A stretch of 21,972 bases of DNA from JBLNDG01 sp050261415 (GCA_050261415.1 JBLNDG010000240.1:1-21972); one strand, 5' to 3'; counted from the stretch's first letter, positions 5,940-14,462 are shown. Notes: generated by a model from the sequence alone, not told the origin. Translations and numbers: made by a program.

Positions 5940-7472
5940 ATGGGAGACAAGGAACTGGCGTTGATTCTGGACTTCGGAGGTCAGTATAACCAGCTTATTG
6001 CCCGCAGGGTCAGGGAAGCAAATGTATACTGTGAAGTCGTTCCTTACGATATAAGTTTGGATGAAATAAAAAAGAAAAACCCCAGGGGCATAATATTTAC
6101 AGGGGGGCCTGCCAGTGTATATGAGGAGGGCGCACCCAAATGCGACCAGGGTGTGTTTGAACTGGGCATACCCGTTCTGGGGATTTGCTACGGAGCACAG
6201 CTAATGGCTCATGTACTTGGCGGAAAGGTTGCGAAGGCAGATAAAAGGGAGTATGGAAAAACTGAAGTAGATTTAAAGCAGGATTTGCTGTTCAAAGGAA
6301 TATCAGAAAAAAGCGTATGCTGGATGAGCCATACCTGTTATGTGGAAACCCCCCCGGCGGGCTTTGAGGTAATGGGTTCAACAGGTACTTGTCCTGTGGC
6401 TGCCATGGGGGATAAGTCCAAAAAGCTGTACGGTGTGCAGTTTCATCCCGAAGTGGAGCATACACAGTATGGAAAACAGCTATTGAAGAACTTTCTGTAT
6501 GATGTTTGCAGACTTTCAGGGAGCTGGACCATGGGTAGCTTCATTGATGAGACAGTAGCACAGATAAAGAAGACCGTTGGAAATAGTAAAGTTATCTGTG
6601 CGCTGAGCGGGGGGGTGGATTCTTCCGTTGCCGCGGTTCTTGTGCACAAGGCAATAGGTAATCAGCTCACCTGCATATTTGTAGACCATGGGCTCCTGCG
6701 CAAGAATGAAGGGGACCAGGTTGAAGAGATATTCAGAAAAAGGTTTGCAATGAATCTTATAAGGGTCAATGCAGAAGACAGGTTCCTGGGAAAGCTCAAA
6801 GGAGTATCCGAACCTGAAAGAAAGAGAAAGATAATCGGGGAAGAGTTTATAAGAGTTTTTGAGGAAGAAGCCAAAAAGCTCGGTCAGATAGATTTTCTTG
6901 TACAGGGAACGATTTACCCTGATGTGATTGAAAGCGGCACTAAAACTGCTGCCACAATAAAATCCCACCATAATGTCGGCGGGCTGCCTGAAGACATGCG
7001 GTTCAAGCTGATTGAACCCTTAAGAACCCTTTTTAAGGATGAGGTAAGGCTTGTGGGACTAGAGCTTGGTATACCTGAAGACCTTGTATGGAGACAGCCC
7101 TTCCCGGGACCCGGCCTTGGAATAAGGGTGCTTGGAGAAGTCACAAAGGAAAAGCTCCATATAGTTAAAGAGACTGATGCGATCCTCAGAGAGGAGATAA
7201 AAAATGCAGGTCTTGAGAGGAGTATATGGCAGTACTTCACAGCACTTCCCAATATCACAACAGTTGGGGTAATGGGGGATGAACGTACCTATTCCCATAC
7301 CGTAGCAGTGAGAGCGGTTACCAGCTCAGATGCCATGACAGCGGATTGGGCAAGGATACCCTATGATGTGCTGGAGAAAATTTCAAACAGGATAGTAAAC
7401 GAGGTTGAACATGTAAACAGGGTCGTATACGATATAACCAGCAAACCGCCGGCAACGATAGAGTGGGAATGA
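5940..7472 (+). CDS. guaA: GMP synthase (glutamine-hydrolysing)
   Basis: GuaA amidates XMP to GMP using glutamine and ATP. The 510-residue chain has the class I glutaminase at residues about 5-195 (LDFGGQYNQLIARR; nucleophile Cys83 in GICYGAQ; His169 and Glu171 in QFHPEVEHT). The ATP pyrophosphatase domain carries the PP-loop SGGVDSS at 223-229. The C-terminal dimerisation domain ends TSKPPATIEWE, the usual ending of the family. An ATG at 5922 would add six residues but has no ribosome site, whereas GGAGAG at 5927-5932 is correctly placed for ATG 5940, and the shorter form matches the family N-terminus. It ends the guaBA unit; a terminator follows at 7529. Confidence 0.97.
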   Translation: MGDKELALILDFGGQYNQLIARRVREANVYCEVVPYDISLDEIKKKNPRGIIFTGGPASVYEEGAPKCDQGVFELGIPVLGICYGAQLMAHVLGGKVAKADKREYGKTEVDLKQDLLFKGISEKSVCWMSHTCYVETPPAGFEVMGSTGTCPVAAMGDKSKKLYGVQFHPEVEHTQYGKQLLKNFLYDVCRLSGSWTMGSFIDETVAQIKKTVGNSKVICALSGGVDSSVAAVLVHKAIGNQLTCIFVDHGLLRKNEGDQVEEIFRKRFAMNLIRVNAEDRFLGKLKGVSEPERKRKIIGEEFIRVFEEEAKKLGQIDFLVQGTIYPDVIESGTKTAATIKSHHNVGGLPEDMRFKLIEPLRTLFKDEVRLVGLELGIPEDLVWRQPFPGPGLGIRVLGEVTKEKLHIVKETDAILREEIKNAGLERSIWQYFTALPNITTVGVMGDERTYSHTVAVRAVTSSDAMTADWARIPYDVLEKISNRIVNEVEHVNRVVYDITSKPPATIEWE

Positions 7473-7507
7473 TGCTGGTGGCTGTCAACAAAACAGACAA
7501 ATATATA

Positions 7508-7528
7508 GGATACGGGATACGGGATATA
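7508..7528 (+). repeat. Three tandem heptamers (GGATACG)
   Basis: GGATACG GGATACG GGATATA sits directly between the guaA end and its terminator stem. The third copy differs at two bases. No function is evident. Confidence 0.7.
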
Positions 7529-7556
7529 GAGACAGGTACTCTGTCCCTTATCTTTT
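7529..7556 (+). terminator. Intrinsic terminator after guaA
   Basis: GAGACAG (7529-7535) and CTGTCCC (7541-7547) form a 7-bp stem with one A-C mismatch and a five-base loop GTACT, followed by TTATCTTTTT. Position and shape fit the end of the guaBA transcript. Confidence 0.65.
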
Positions 7557-7570
7557 TCTAGGGTATATGC

Positions 7571-7592
7571 AAAAACGGCATTTAGCCATGCC
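7571..7592 (-). terminator. Weak candidate terminator for the MATE gene
   Basis: On the minus strand GGCAT-TTAGCC-type arms (7588-7592 with 7577-7581) give a 5-bp stem, followed by G and five T. It lies about 60 bases past the MATE stop. The stem is short, so this is tentative. Confidence 0.35.
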
Positions 7593-7652
7593 TCCGAAGT
7601 TTTTGACATTTATTCAGTAGACATTACTTATATTGTTTCAAATAAATAAAAC

Positions 7653-9029
7653 CTAACAAATACTCTCAGTCTGCTTAATCGCTTCGAGGGTAAATTTCCG
7701 ATTGATAAACACAAAACATATCAAATGCACGCAGGCTGTAATTGCCCATGATATAGGGTAGGAAATGTATAATGTTTCCAGATTATGATTAACGGCAAAT
7801 ATAGTATATATCCATGTTATACGAATTCCGCACACACCGACTATTGAAGCCAGCATAGGTAATACGGAATAACCCATGCCCCTTAAACTGCCTACTAAAA
7901 CATCCATGATTCCGCAGATGAAATATGGTACACAGACATAGCCCATTCGTGTTATGCCCGTGGCTATTACATCCGGATCCACAGTATAGATACCAAGCAA
8001 GTTCTTGGCGAACAGATAGCTTAATCCACCAAATGTAACACCTACAACGGTGACTGAAATTAAACACACACCCAGAATATGCGCAACGCGGTTATATTTC
8101 TTCGCTCCAATATTTTGTCCGGTAAAATTTAGTGCAGCTTGATAGAGTGCATTCATTGAGATGTAAACAAAGCCCTCAATATTCATAGCGGCGGTATTGC
8201 CGGCCATTACTGTAGACCCAAAGCTGTTAACGGATGACTGAATCAGTACATTTGAGAGAGAAAATATGATGCCTTGCATTCCTGCAGGAAGCCCAATTTT
8301 GATAATGGCAAAAAGCTTATCCTTATAGAAGCGGATTTTCCGCCATCGTAACTGGACGCATCCATCGGAGTAGATCAGGGAAATCAGTATCAATACTAGC
8401 GATATGTATTGTGAAATCACTGTTGCCACTGCCACACCGGCAATATTCATATGAAATGCAATTACAAACATTAAATTGAGCACAACATTAATTATGCCGG
8501 AAATTGTTAAAAAGTAAAGAGGACGGCGTGTGTCGCCTATTGCACGCAAAATAGCGCTGCTGAAATTGAAAACCATAGACGCAGGCATGCCGAGAAAATA
8601 AATTTTCATGTAAAGCACCGCATGCTCCAAAACGTCATCCGGAGTGCCCATTGCTTGCAGCAAAGGCTTTGCCATCAATACCCCGAATACAGTTAGGATA
8701 ATACCGCTTATTGTGCTTATAGCGATAGCGGTATGGACTGTTTCATTTGCGTCTTTTTGCTGGCCTGCACCGTAATACTTTGCCATTACAACACTAGCAC
8801 CTATGGACAACCCGATAAACAGGTTAACAATCAAGTTGATCAGAGAAGTGGTGGAACCGACAGCAGCAAGTGCATTGCTGCCTACAAATCGCCCAACGGC
8901 TACAATGTTTACTGCATTATAGAGAAGTTGTAAAACTCCTGTCAGTATCAGGGGAATGGAAAACAATACTATCTTGGAAAAAAGAGGACCATCGCACATA
9001 TCCAATTCATATTTTCTGGATGCACACAT
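7653..9029 (-). CDS. MATE family efflux transporter
   Basis: A 458-residue membrane protein of the multidrug and toxic compound extrusion family, which exports organic cations or drugs using a Na+ or H+ gradient. The N-terminal GPLFSKIVLFSIPLILTGVL, then QLLYNAVNIVAVGRFVGSNALAAVGS, is the MATE signature of the first two helices. A second copy-like half begins around residue 230 (KIGLPAGMQGIIFSLSNVLI), as expected for two six-helix bundles. Length and about twelve hydrophobic segments are normal. The start ATG at 9029 has no well-spaced ribosome site; an AAAGG lies too far upstream. Eleven of 13 Arg codons are CGN, against 5 of 26 in nearby guaB, so the gene may have been acquired by transfer. 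It is alone on its strand here. The substrate cannot be told. Confidence 0.93.
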   Translation of the reverse strand: MCASRKYELDMCDGPLFSKIVLFSIPLILTGVLQLLYNAVNIVAVGRFVGSNALAAVGSTTSLINLIVNLFIGLSIGASVVMAKYYGAGQQKDANETVHTAIAISTISGIILTVFGVLMAKPLLQAMGTPDDVLEHAVLYMKIYFLGMPASMVFNFSSAILRAIGDTRRPLYFLTISGIINVVLNLMFVIAFHMNIAGVAVATVISQYISLVLILISLIYSDGCVQLRWRKIRFYKDKLFAIIKIGLPAGMQGIIFSLSNVLIQSSVNSFGSTVMAGNTAAMNIEGFVYISMNALYQAALNFTGQNIGAKKYNRVAHILGVCLISVTVVGVTFGGLSYLFAKNLLGIYTVDPDVIATGITRMGYVCVPYFICGIMDVLVGSLRGMGYSVLPMLASIVGVCGIRITWIYTIFAVNHNLETLYISYPISWAITACVHLICFVFINRKFTLEAIKQTESIC

Positions 9030-9097
9030 AATACTACAACATTTAACCTTTCATATTAATATATTTTATAATTATATCATAGAAAAGACATTGATGT

Positions 9098-9122
9098 AAA
9101 AACACCTCAATGGTGTTTTTTT
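9098..9122. promoter_or_regulatory. Perfect hairpin in the divergent MATE/chemoreceptor intergenic region
   Basis: AAAAACACC (9098-9106) and GGTGTTTTT (9112-9120) are perfectly complementary around TCAAT. On either strand it resembles an intrinsic terminator, but no gene on the plus strand lies upstream. If the minus-strand promoter at 9126-9154 is used, the MATE transcript would start with this stem. The loop can also pair with a second CATTGA/TCAATG match nearby. Confidence 0.55.
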
Positions 9123-9125
9123 CAT

Positions 9126-9154
9126 ATTTTGTACGATTGTAAAAATTTTGTCAA
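9126..9154 (-). promoter_or_regulatory. Candidate promoter for the MATE gene
   Basis: On the minus strand TTGACA (9154-9149) is followed after 17 bases by CAAAAT (9131-9126), a perfect -35 and a 4-of-6 -10. The predicted start near 9119 gives a leader of about 90 bases. The surrounding AT-richness lowers certainty. Confidence 0.5.
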
Positions 9155-9170
9155 AATTTTAAAAAATTTA

Positions 9171-9199
9171 TTGCTTTAATATAATATTATATATAGAAT
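9171..9199 (+). promoter_or_regulatory. Candidate promoter for the chemoreceptor gene
   Basis: TTGCTT (9171-9176), 17 bases, then TAGAAT (9194-9199). The leader would be about 175 bases. I looked in that leader (9206-9379) for a cyclic-di-GMP aptamer and for a sigma-D motif and found neither; nothing else in it is recognisable apart from the ribosome site AAGGGGG at 9365-9371. Confidence 0.35.
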
Positions 9200-9379
9200 A
9201 ATAATGAAAATATTTATCATCAGATAATATAAGATACTCGCCAATTGGTCATACTATTCATTTCTGACAACTAACCCAGCCATATCCCCAACAAGAGCAA
9301 TTGCAACGCTTTTGAAGGATAAAGTTTGTGAAAAAAAAGACTATTTGTCACGGATGATATTTTATAAGGGGGATATAAA

Positions 9380-11563
9380 ATGAAAAAGGGTGATCTTCCA
9401 AAAAAGAAAATCAGCTACAGGATTATGCTGGCAATAACGGCTTGCTGTACTGCAATAGCTCTTCTGGTAGGAGGCATAAGCATAGCAGGCAGCAGCAGGT
9501 TTATCGAAAGTGAAGCAAAGGACAAACTTCTATCAATTGTAGAAAGCAAAACAAGCGGCCTTGATAAGACTATAGCGGAATTGGAACGTTCCGTTGAGGG
9601 GCTGGCTACATCTGCAAATGCCATATTTGATATGGAAAAGTTAAAGACTGATACGAACTATATCTTGGACTACCAGCCCAGGGTTGAAGAGTTAACCAAG
9701 AATTTCGGGGAAATGTCAGATGGTGTGATGGGAGCATATGTATATATAAATCCGGAACTGACCGGTGGAGTATATGGAGGTTGGTTTGCTGACAAGCAGA
9801 ACAATAAGGTATTTGAAAAACAAGCTCTGAAGCCTGTAGAGGCTTTTGATCCCAACAATGCGGATATGGATTGGTACTATGAGCCTGTAAAGGCTGGCAA
9901 AGCAGTGTGGCTTGAGCCATATACAGACCCAGACCTCAATATTAAGATGGTTTCGTACGTAGTACCTTTTTATAAAGATAGTACCTTGCTTGGAGTAGCG
10001 GGGATGGATGTTAACTTTGATGACTTCAGCAGGCAAATACTGGGTACAAAACTGTATGACACAGGCTACATGGCTCTACTTGATAAAGACTATAATTTCC
10101 TGGTACGTCCTTCTTTCAAACAAGGGGATACAGCTGCTGAATCCCAGGGCAATGCTGCTGCAGGAGGGCAAAATGCCGATGCAGTGTCGGAGGCAAGTGC
10201 TGCAACTCAGCAGGAAAACCTCGCCAAAGAGAACAACGGGGCTTTAAAAGCACTGACCGATGAGATCGGCAGGAACGATACCGGCATGACTGAGTATACA
10301 TACGAAGGGCTGAAAAAGATATTCGGCTATTCGCACTTGACAAACGGATATATTATAACCGTGGACGTTCCAAGGGACCAGGTGCTGAAGAATATACACA
10401 AGCTTACAATACTGATAGCCGGACTTATTTTGTTGGGTATACTGGCGGCAATTGTAACGGCACTATTAGTCGGCAGGCTTATTTCAAAGCCTATTGTACA
10501 GGTTACCGATTTGGTCAATAGAACCGCCAATTTTGATCTGACCTATGACAAGCAGTATGAATCGCTGTTAAAGCATAAGGATGAAACCGGCATCATGGCA
10601 AGAGCGGTAATTGACATGAGGAAGCTTTTGAAGGAGATAGTTGAGGATATAAAGCAGGATGCGGCAAAAACTTCTGAATACACAGGGAATCTGGCTTCTT
10701 CAGCGGAGATATCCTCCGATTCCATGACTACAGTATCCAAAGCAGCTGAAGAAATGGCGCAGGGTGCCGCAAAACAGGCCGAAGCATCCCAGATAGGCTC
10801 AAATGAGCTCGCAGGCCTTGCCGGTGAGATAGAAAGCTCTGTTGAAAACACTAATATGGTTAGGGAGTATATTGATAAAACCAGCAGAACGAGCAAGGAA
10901 GCAGTTGAATATATTCAGATATTGCAGCAGAGCTTCGAGGAGACTAACAAGGCATCAGTTGAAATAGCATCTAGCATTAAGCTCTTGAGTGAAAAATCAG
11001 GCAGTATCAGCGAGATTATCAGTGTAATAAAAAGTATCGCAGAGCAAACAAATATGCTGGCATTAAATGCTGCGATTGAAGCTGCTAGGGCGGGGGAACA
11101 CGGACGTGGATTTGCAGTTGTCGCAGATGAGGTCAGAAAACTGGCCGAGCAGACATCAGCCTCAACAAGAGAGATTGAAGATATAATAAGTGAAATACAG
11201 AATGATATAAGCAGTGCAAAAGCGGGAGTAGACAGTGCAGGTGTTGTAATAACCCAGTCCAATAAAGCTTTGGCCGATGCAGAAAATGCTTTCGGGGAAA
11301 TTGACGAAGCCGTTAGGAACACAATGGTTAAAATAGATCAGCTAATAGATAGTATAAGAGGAATTGATAAGAACAAAAATCAGGTTGTATCCTCGATACA
11401 GGAGATTTCATCGGTATGCCGGGAGACTGCGGCAACCTCGGAAGAGATATCAGCATCATTGGAAAACCAAACTGCGGCTATGGAGAGCATATCGGAGGCT
11501 GCAGAGCAGTTGAAACCGATAGTAATGAGCCTGGGGGATATTATTAACAAATTCAAAATTTAA
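9380..11563 (+). CDS. Methyl-accepting chemotaxis protein with double Cache sensor
   Basis: A 727-residue transmembrane chemoreceptor that controls CheA kinase and thus swimming. The first helix is at about 13-36. The extracellular dCache-type domain spans about 40-335 and includes WYYEPVKAGKAVWLEPY and VSYVVPFYKDSTLLGVAGMD, patterns shared by amino-acid or small-molecule Cache sensors. The second helix is at 341-364, the HAMP domain at about 365-420, and a long coiled signalling domain runs to the end. Its hairpin tip is EQTNMLALNAAIEAARAGEH followed by GRGFAVVADEVRKLAEQT (about 555-592), the CheA/CheW contact. An Ala/Gly/Gln/Asn/Ser-rich stretch at 249-282 interrupts the membrane-proximal Cache part. 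There is no C-terminal CheR-tethering pentapeptide. ATG 9380 follows AAGGGGG. It is transcribed alone and ends at a strong terminator. The ligand is unknown. Confidence 0.95.
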   Translation: MKKGDLPKKKISYRIMLAITACCTAIALLVGGISIAGSSRFIESEAKDKLLSIVESKTSGLDKTIAELERSVEGLATSANAIFDMEKLKTDTNYILDYQPRVEELTKNFGEMSDGVMGAYVYINPELTGGVYGGWFADKQNNKVFEKQALKPVEAFDPNNADMDWYYEPVKAGKAVWLEPYTDPDLNIKMVSYVVPFYKDSTLLGVAGMDVNFDDFSRQILGTKLYDTGYMALLDKDYNFLVRPSFKQGDTAAESQGNAAAGGQNADAVSEASAATQQENLAKENNGALKALTDEIGRNDTGMTEYTYEGLKKIFGYSHLTNGYIITVDVPRDQVLKNIHKLTILIAGLILLGILAAIVTALLVGRLISKPIVQVTDLVNRTANFDLTYDKQYESLLKHKDETGIMARAVIDMRKLLKEIVEDIKQDAAKTSEYTGNLASSAEISSDSMTTVSKAAEEMAQGAAKQAEASQIGSNELAGLAGEIESSVENTNMVREYIDKTSRTSKEAVEYIQILQQSFEETNKASVEIASSIKLLSEKSGSISEIISVIKSIAEQTNMLALNAAIEAARAGEHGRGFAVVADEVRKLAEQTSASTREIEDIISEIQNDISSAKAGVDSAGVVITQSNKALADAENAFGEIDEAVRNTMVKIDQLIDSIRGIDKNKNQVVSSIQEISSVCRETAATSEEISASLENQTAAMESISEAAEQLKPIVMSLGDIINKFKI

Positions 11564-11583
11564 AATGAAATTTATTATATATT

Positions 11584-11617
11584 AAAGAGCGGTGAATTAT
11601 TTTGCACCGCTCTTTTC
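11584..11617 (+). terminator. Strong intrinsic terminator after the chemoreceptor gene
   Basis: AAAGAGCGGTG (11584-11594) and CACCGCTCTTT (11605-11615) form a perfect 11-bp stem around a ten-base loop, with TTTT at the end of the stem. It starts 20 bases after the stop codon. Confidence 0.9.
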
Positions 11618-11662
11618 ATCGGTGCTTGCACTCAAAACCCTGGGGGAATAAATATATTATCC

Positions 11663-11691
11663 TTGATGTGTGTATAAACGTGTAATAAAAT
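11663..11691 (+). promoter_or_regulatory. Promoter of the isomerase-AlaX unit
   Basis: TTGATG (11663-11668), a 17-base spacer and TAAAAT (11686-11691). The start would be near 11698, about 47 bases before the isomerase ATG. The preceding strong terminator supports a fresh start here. Confidence 0.6.
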
Positions 11692-11744
11692 AGGGATAAC
11701 AAATATATGGAATGTTTAGCACGATTTACATAGGACGGTGTATT

Positions 11745-12788
11745 ATGGACAAAATCGGAAAGATAGTTAGGGCAGAGCGCAAGGATGAACATATTAAATA
11801 TTTTCTCTCCAGCAAAATTTCATATGGGAATGGCTTTGAGGATGTAGTGCTTGAAAACAACTCACTTCCGGAGATAAACCTGGGAGAAGTGAGCACGAAG
11901 CATTCATTTCTGGGAAAGACTATAGGTTTCCCCATGATGATAAACGCCATGACAGGCGGAACGGAGGATTCCAGGGAGATAAACGAGCTGCTTGCCGCAT
12001 TGGCAAGGCAGTTCAATATTCCTATAGCAGTGGGCTCCCAAACTGTAGCCCTGGAAAACCCGGATGTCTTCGACACCTTTAAAATAGTAAGAAATGTATA
12101 CCCCGGGGGATTGGTCCTTGCAAATGTAAGCGCAAACTCCAGGGTTAGGGATGCAATGAAAGCTATTGAAATGATAGATGCGAATGCTATACAGCTGCAT
12201 CTGAATGCAGTGCAGGAAATGTGCATGTATGAAGGAGACAGGAACTTTACCGGTATATTGGACAATATCAGGTCGATGGTAGATGAAATGAAATTGCCTG
12301 TGATAGTAAAGGAAACAGGCTTTGGGATTTCCTACGAAACTGCAAAAAAGCTTTATGAGGTCGGCGTAAGATACATAGATGTGGGGGGTAAAGGAGGTAC
12401 CAACTTTGTAAATATAGAGAGTGCGAGAAATAAGGATAGAGATTTTACATTCCTTGAGAATTGGGGGATCCCCACAGCTCTGAGTCTCCTTGAATGCCGC
12501 AATGTCAGCAGTGACATTAATATAATCTGCACCGGAGGTATTACAAAGGCTGAAGAAATTGTTAAAGCACTATGTATGGGAGCTGATATGGCAGGCTTGA
12601 GCGGGGTTATACTCAGGGAGCTTGTAGGAAATGGTTATTCAGCTGCCGAAAAGCTTATTGAAAGGCTAATGTATGAAACCAAGGTAATAATGCTCCTGCT
12701 TGGAGCAAAGGATATAAATGAATTGAAGGATGTGCCGTATTTGCTTAAGGGTGAGCTACGGGAAATATACAGCTATAAGTTTTTCTAG
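11745..12788 (+). CDS. fni: Type 2 isopentenyl-diphosphate delta-isomerase (FMN-dependent)
   Basis: This enzyme interconverts isopentenyl and dimethylallyl diphosphate with reduced FMN, supplying both isoprenoid building blocks. The 347-residue TIM barrel shows the family's ERKDEH (11-16), the FMN-region MTGGT (69-73), NAVQE with Gln157 and Glu158 at the Mg2+ site, VGGKGGTNF (213-221) and TGGI (263-266) near the phosphate site. An upstream ATG at 11712 would add eleven residues but lacks a ribosome site. AGGACGGTG (11732-11740) is well placed for ATG 11745 and gives the normal N-terminus MDKIGKIVRAERKDEH. The next gene follows after 43 bases and is probably co-transcribed. Confidence 0.94.
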   Translation: MDKIGKIVRAERKDEHIKYFLSSKISYGNGFEDVVLENNSLPEINLGEVSTKHSFLGKTIGFPMMINAMTGGTEDSREINELLAALARQFNIPIAVGSQTVALENPDVFDTFKIVRNVYPGGLVLANVSANSRVRDAMKAIEMIDANAIQLHLNAVQEMCMYEGDRNFTGILDNIRSMVDEMKLPVIVKETGFGISYETAKKLYEVGVRYIDVGGKGGTNFVNIESARNKDRDFTFLENWGIPTALSLLECRNVSSDINIICTGGITKAEEIVKALCMGADMAGLSGVILRELVGNGYSAAEKLIERLMYETKVIMLLLGAKDINELKDVPYLLKGELREIYSYKFF

Positions 12789-12831
12789 CAATTGAGCTGC
12801 ACAGAAAAACTAATAACGGGAGGGAATACAA

Positions 12832-13548
12832 ATGACAGAGCTTTTATATCAGACAGACAGCTATTTGAAGGAGTTTGACGCCAGAGTGGTAGACATTGAT
12901 GCAGAGCAGAACGCGGTGGTACTTGACAGAACAGCATTTTATCCGGGCGGCGGGGGACAGCTTAATGATACAGGCTGGCTATATGCAGGAGATAGAAGTT
13001 TCAGGGTAACTAAAGTAAAAAAACAGGATGATAAAGTACTTCACTTCATTGAAGGGGAACTGCCTTCCGCTGGAACTGAGGTAAAAGGCCATATTGATTG
13101 GGACCACAGGTATAAGATGATGAGGACCCATACTGCAATGCACATACTTTGCGGTGTGGTTTGGAGGGATTACAACGCCCAGGTCACAGGAGGAAATATG
13201 GAGCCTCTCTCTGCAAGGATGGACTTTGAATTTGAGAACCTTGAAGCAGGGCTCATAAAGGAGATAGAAGAGAAGGTCAATATTGAGATTCAAGCAGGAA
13301 GGACTGTAAAAGTAAAAATACTCCCAAGGGAGGAGGCTTTCCGGATACCGGATCTCATCAGAACAAAGATAAACCTGCTCCCGGAAGGTATCAGCCATAT
13401 CAGAACTGTGGAAATCGTCGGACTTGATTTGCAGGCCGACGGAGGAACCCACGTAGCCAATACCAGGGAAGTCGGCAGTATGAAGATAGCTGATTACAAA
13501 AGCAAAGGCAAAATCAACAAGAGGATTTATGTAGAGGTTGGGGATTAA
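12832..13548 (+). CDS. AlaX-type alanyl-tRNA editing protein
   Basis: A stand-alone relative of the alanyl-tRNA synthetase editing domain, which hydrolyses Ser-tRNA(Ala) in trans. The 238-residue length and the N-terminal barrel-like part fit the middle-sized AlaX-M group. Visible motifs are the glycine-rich FYPGGGGQ (36-43), the metal-binding RTHTAMH (His100, His104) and DGGTHVANTREVG with His207. The place usually held by Cys in C-G-G-T-H is Asp203; I recall this variant from other AlaX-M proteins, but cannot verify it here. The ribosome site is GGGAGG at 12819-12824. Its TAA stop shares the palindrome TTAA with the stop of the opposing LysR gene, so there is no room for a terminator between them. 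Confidence 0.9.
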   Translation: MTELLYQTDSYLKEFDARVVDIDAEQNAVVLDRTAFYPGGGGQLNDTGWLYAGDRSFRVTKVKKQDDKVLHFIEGELPSAGTEVKGHIDWDHRYKMMRTHTAMHILCGVVWRDYNAQVTGGNMEPLSARMDFEFENLEAGLIKEIEEKVNIEIQAGRTVKVKILPREEAFRIPDLIRTKINLLPEGISHIRTVEIVGLDLQADGGTHVANTREVGSMKIADYKSKGKINKRIYVEVGD

Positions 13549-14438
13549 TCTTTGCTTTCCAACAACTCCACAAACTTCGATGCCGCCAGCGGCAGCGGAA
13601 TATTCGAATGTATGAGGAATCCCAGGCTTCTTTCCGGGATTTCTTCTTTTATATCTATTACAAATATATCGTCTTTGTCCAGTTCATCCTTGATACTCTC
13701 GTCCGGCACAAAGGTTATCCCCAGGCCAATCTTTGCCATTTCAATAAGAATATCAATGCTTCCCAGCTCAATCTCAGGTTTTACCGAAACATTATGTTTC
13801 TCCATAAGGCTGTCGAAAAACTCCCTTGTAGTTGAATTCTTTTCCAACACAAGCAGGGGATAAGCTTCAAGCTCCTTCAGAGATACCTTCCTTCCTTTCA
13901 ATTCCTTGAAATTATCGTTTGCGATAAAAACATCCTTTATGGTTTTGGTTCTTTTAACTGTAATATTATTGTAATTACACCTTTCCGGTATATTGATCAC
14001 GCTGAGGTCCACGCTTCCGTTGCGCAAAAGCTCAATGCACTTTGGCGAGGTCCTGTTTGTCAGATGTATTTTGATATGGGGATATGTTTTTGTGAATGTT
14101 CTTATAAAAGGCATCAAATAATATTTACTGATGGTGTCGCTGGCACCTATCCTTATTTCTCCTTGTTCAAGGGAATGCATTTCTTCAAGAATGCGCTCCC
14201 CGGATTTAATAAAATTAAAGGCTTGCTCAATATGCTTGAAAAGTACCTCACCTTCCTTGGTGAGCTTGACCCTTTTCGTGTTGCGGAAAAAAAGCTGGCA
14301 TTGAAGCTTCTCTTCAAGCAATTTCACAGATTGGCTGACAGCTGACTGCGTTATGTAAAGCTGTTCGGAAGCCTCGGAAAAACTCAATGTTTTGGACACA
14401 TAATAGAAAACCTTGTACAGTTCAAAGTTAATATCCAT
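13545..14438 (-). CDS. LysR family transcriptional regulator
   Basis: A 297-residue DNA-binding regulator. The winged helix-turn-helix is at residues 1-60, with SEASEQLYITQSAVSQ as the recognition region, followed by the long linker helix. A substrate-binding domain runs from about residue 88 (EIRIGASDTISKYYLMPFI) to the end. The open frame extends upstream to 14663, but that extension is not LysR-like. AAGGAGAA lies seven bases before ATG 14438, giving the standard start MDINFELYKVFYYV. It is divergent from purL, with 115 bases between, so regulation of the pur operon and of itself is possible. The effector and subfamily cannot be assigned by eye. The stop codon overlaps that of the AlaX gene. 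Confidence 0.93.
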   Translation of the reverse strand: MDINFELYKVFYYVSKTLSFSEASEQLYITQSAVSQSVKLLEEKLQCQLFFRNTKRVKLTKEGEVLFKHIEQAFNFIKSGERILEEMHSLEQGEIRIGASDTISKYYLMPFIRTFTKTYPHIKIHLTNRTSPKCIELLRNGSVDLSVINIPERCNYNNITVKRTKTIKDVFIANDNFKELKGRKVSLKELEAYPLLVLEKNSTTREFFDSLMEKHNVSVKPEIELGSIDILIEMAKIGLGITFVPDESIKDELDKDDIFVIDIKEEIPERSLGFLIHSNIPLPLAASKFVELLESKD

Positions 14439-14462
14439 ATATAAGTTCTCCTTATCAGTCAT

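Noticed and set aside
9200..9379. Possible cyclic-di-GMP riboswitch or sigma-D promoter ahead of the chemoreceptor
   Set aside because: No GEMM core, tetraloop/receptor or TAAA-N15-GCCGATAA pattern could be found by eye.
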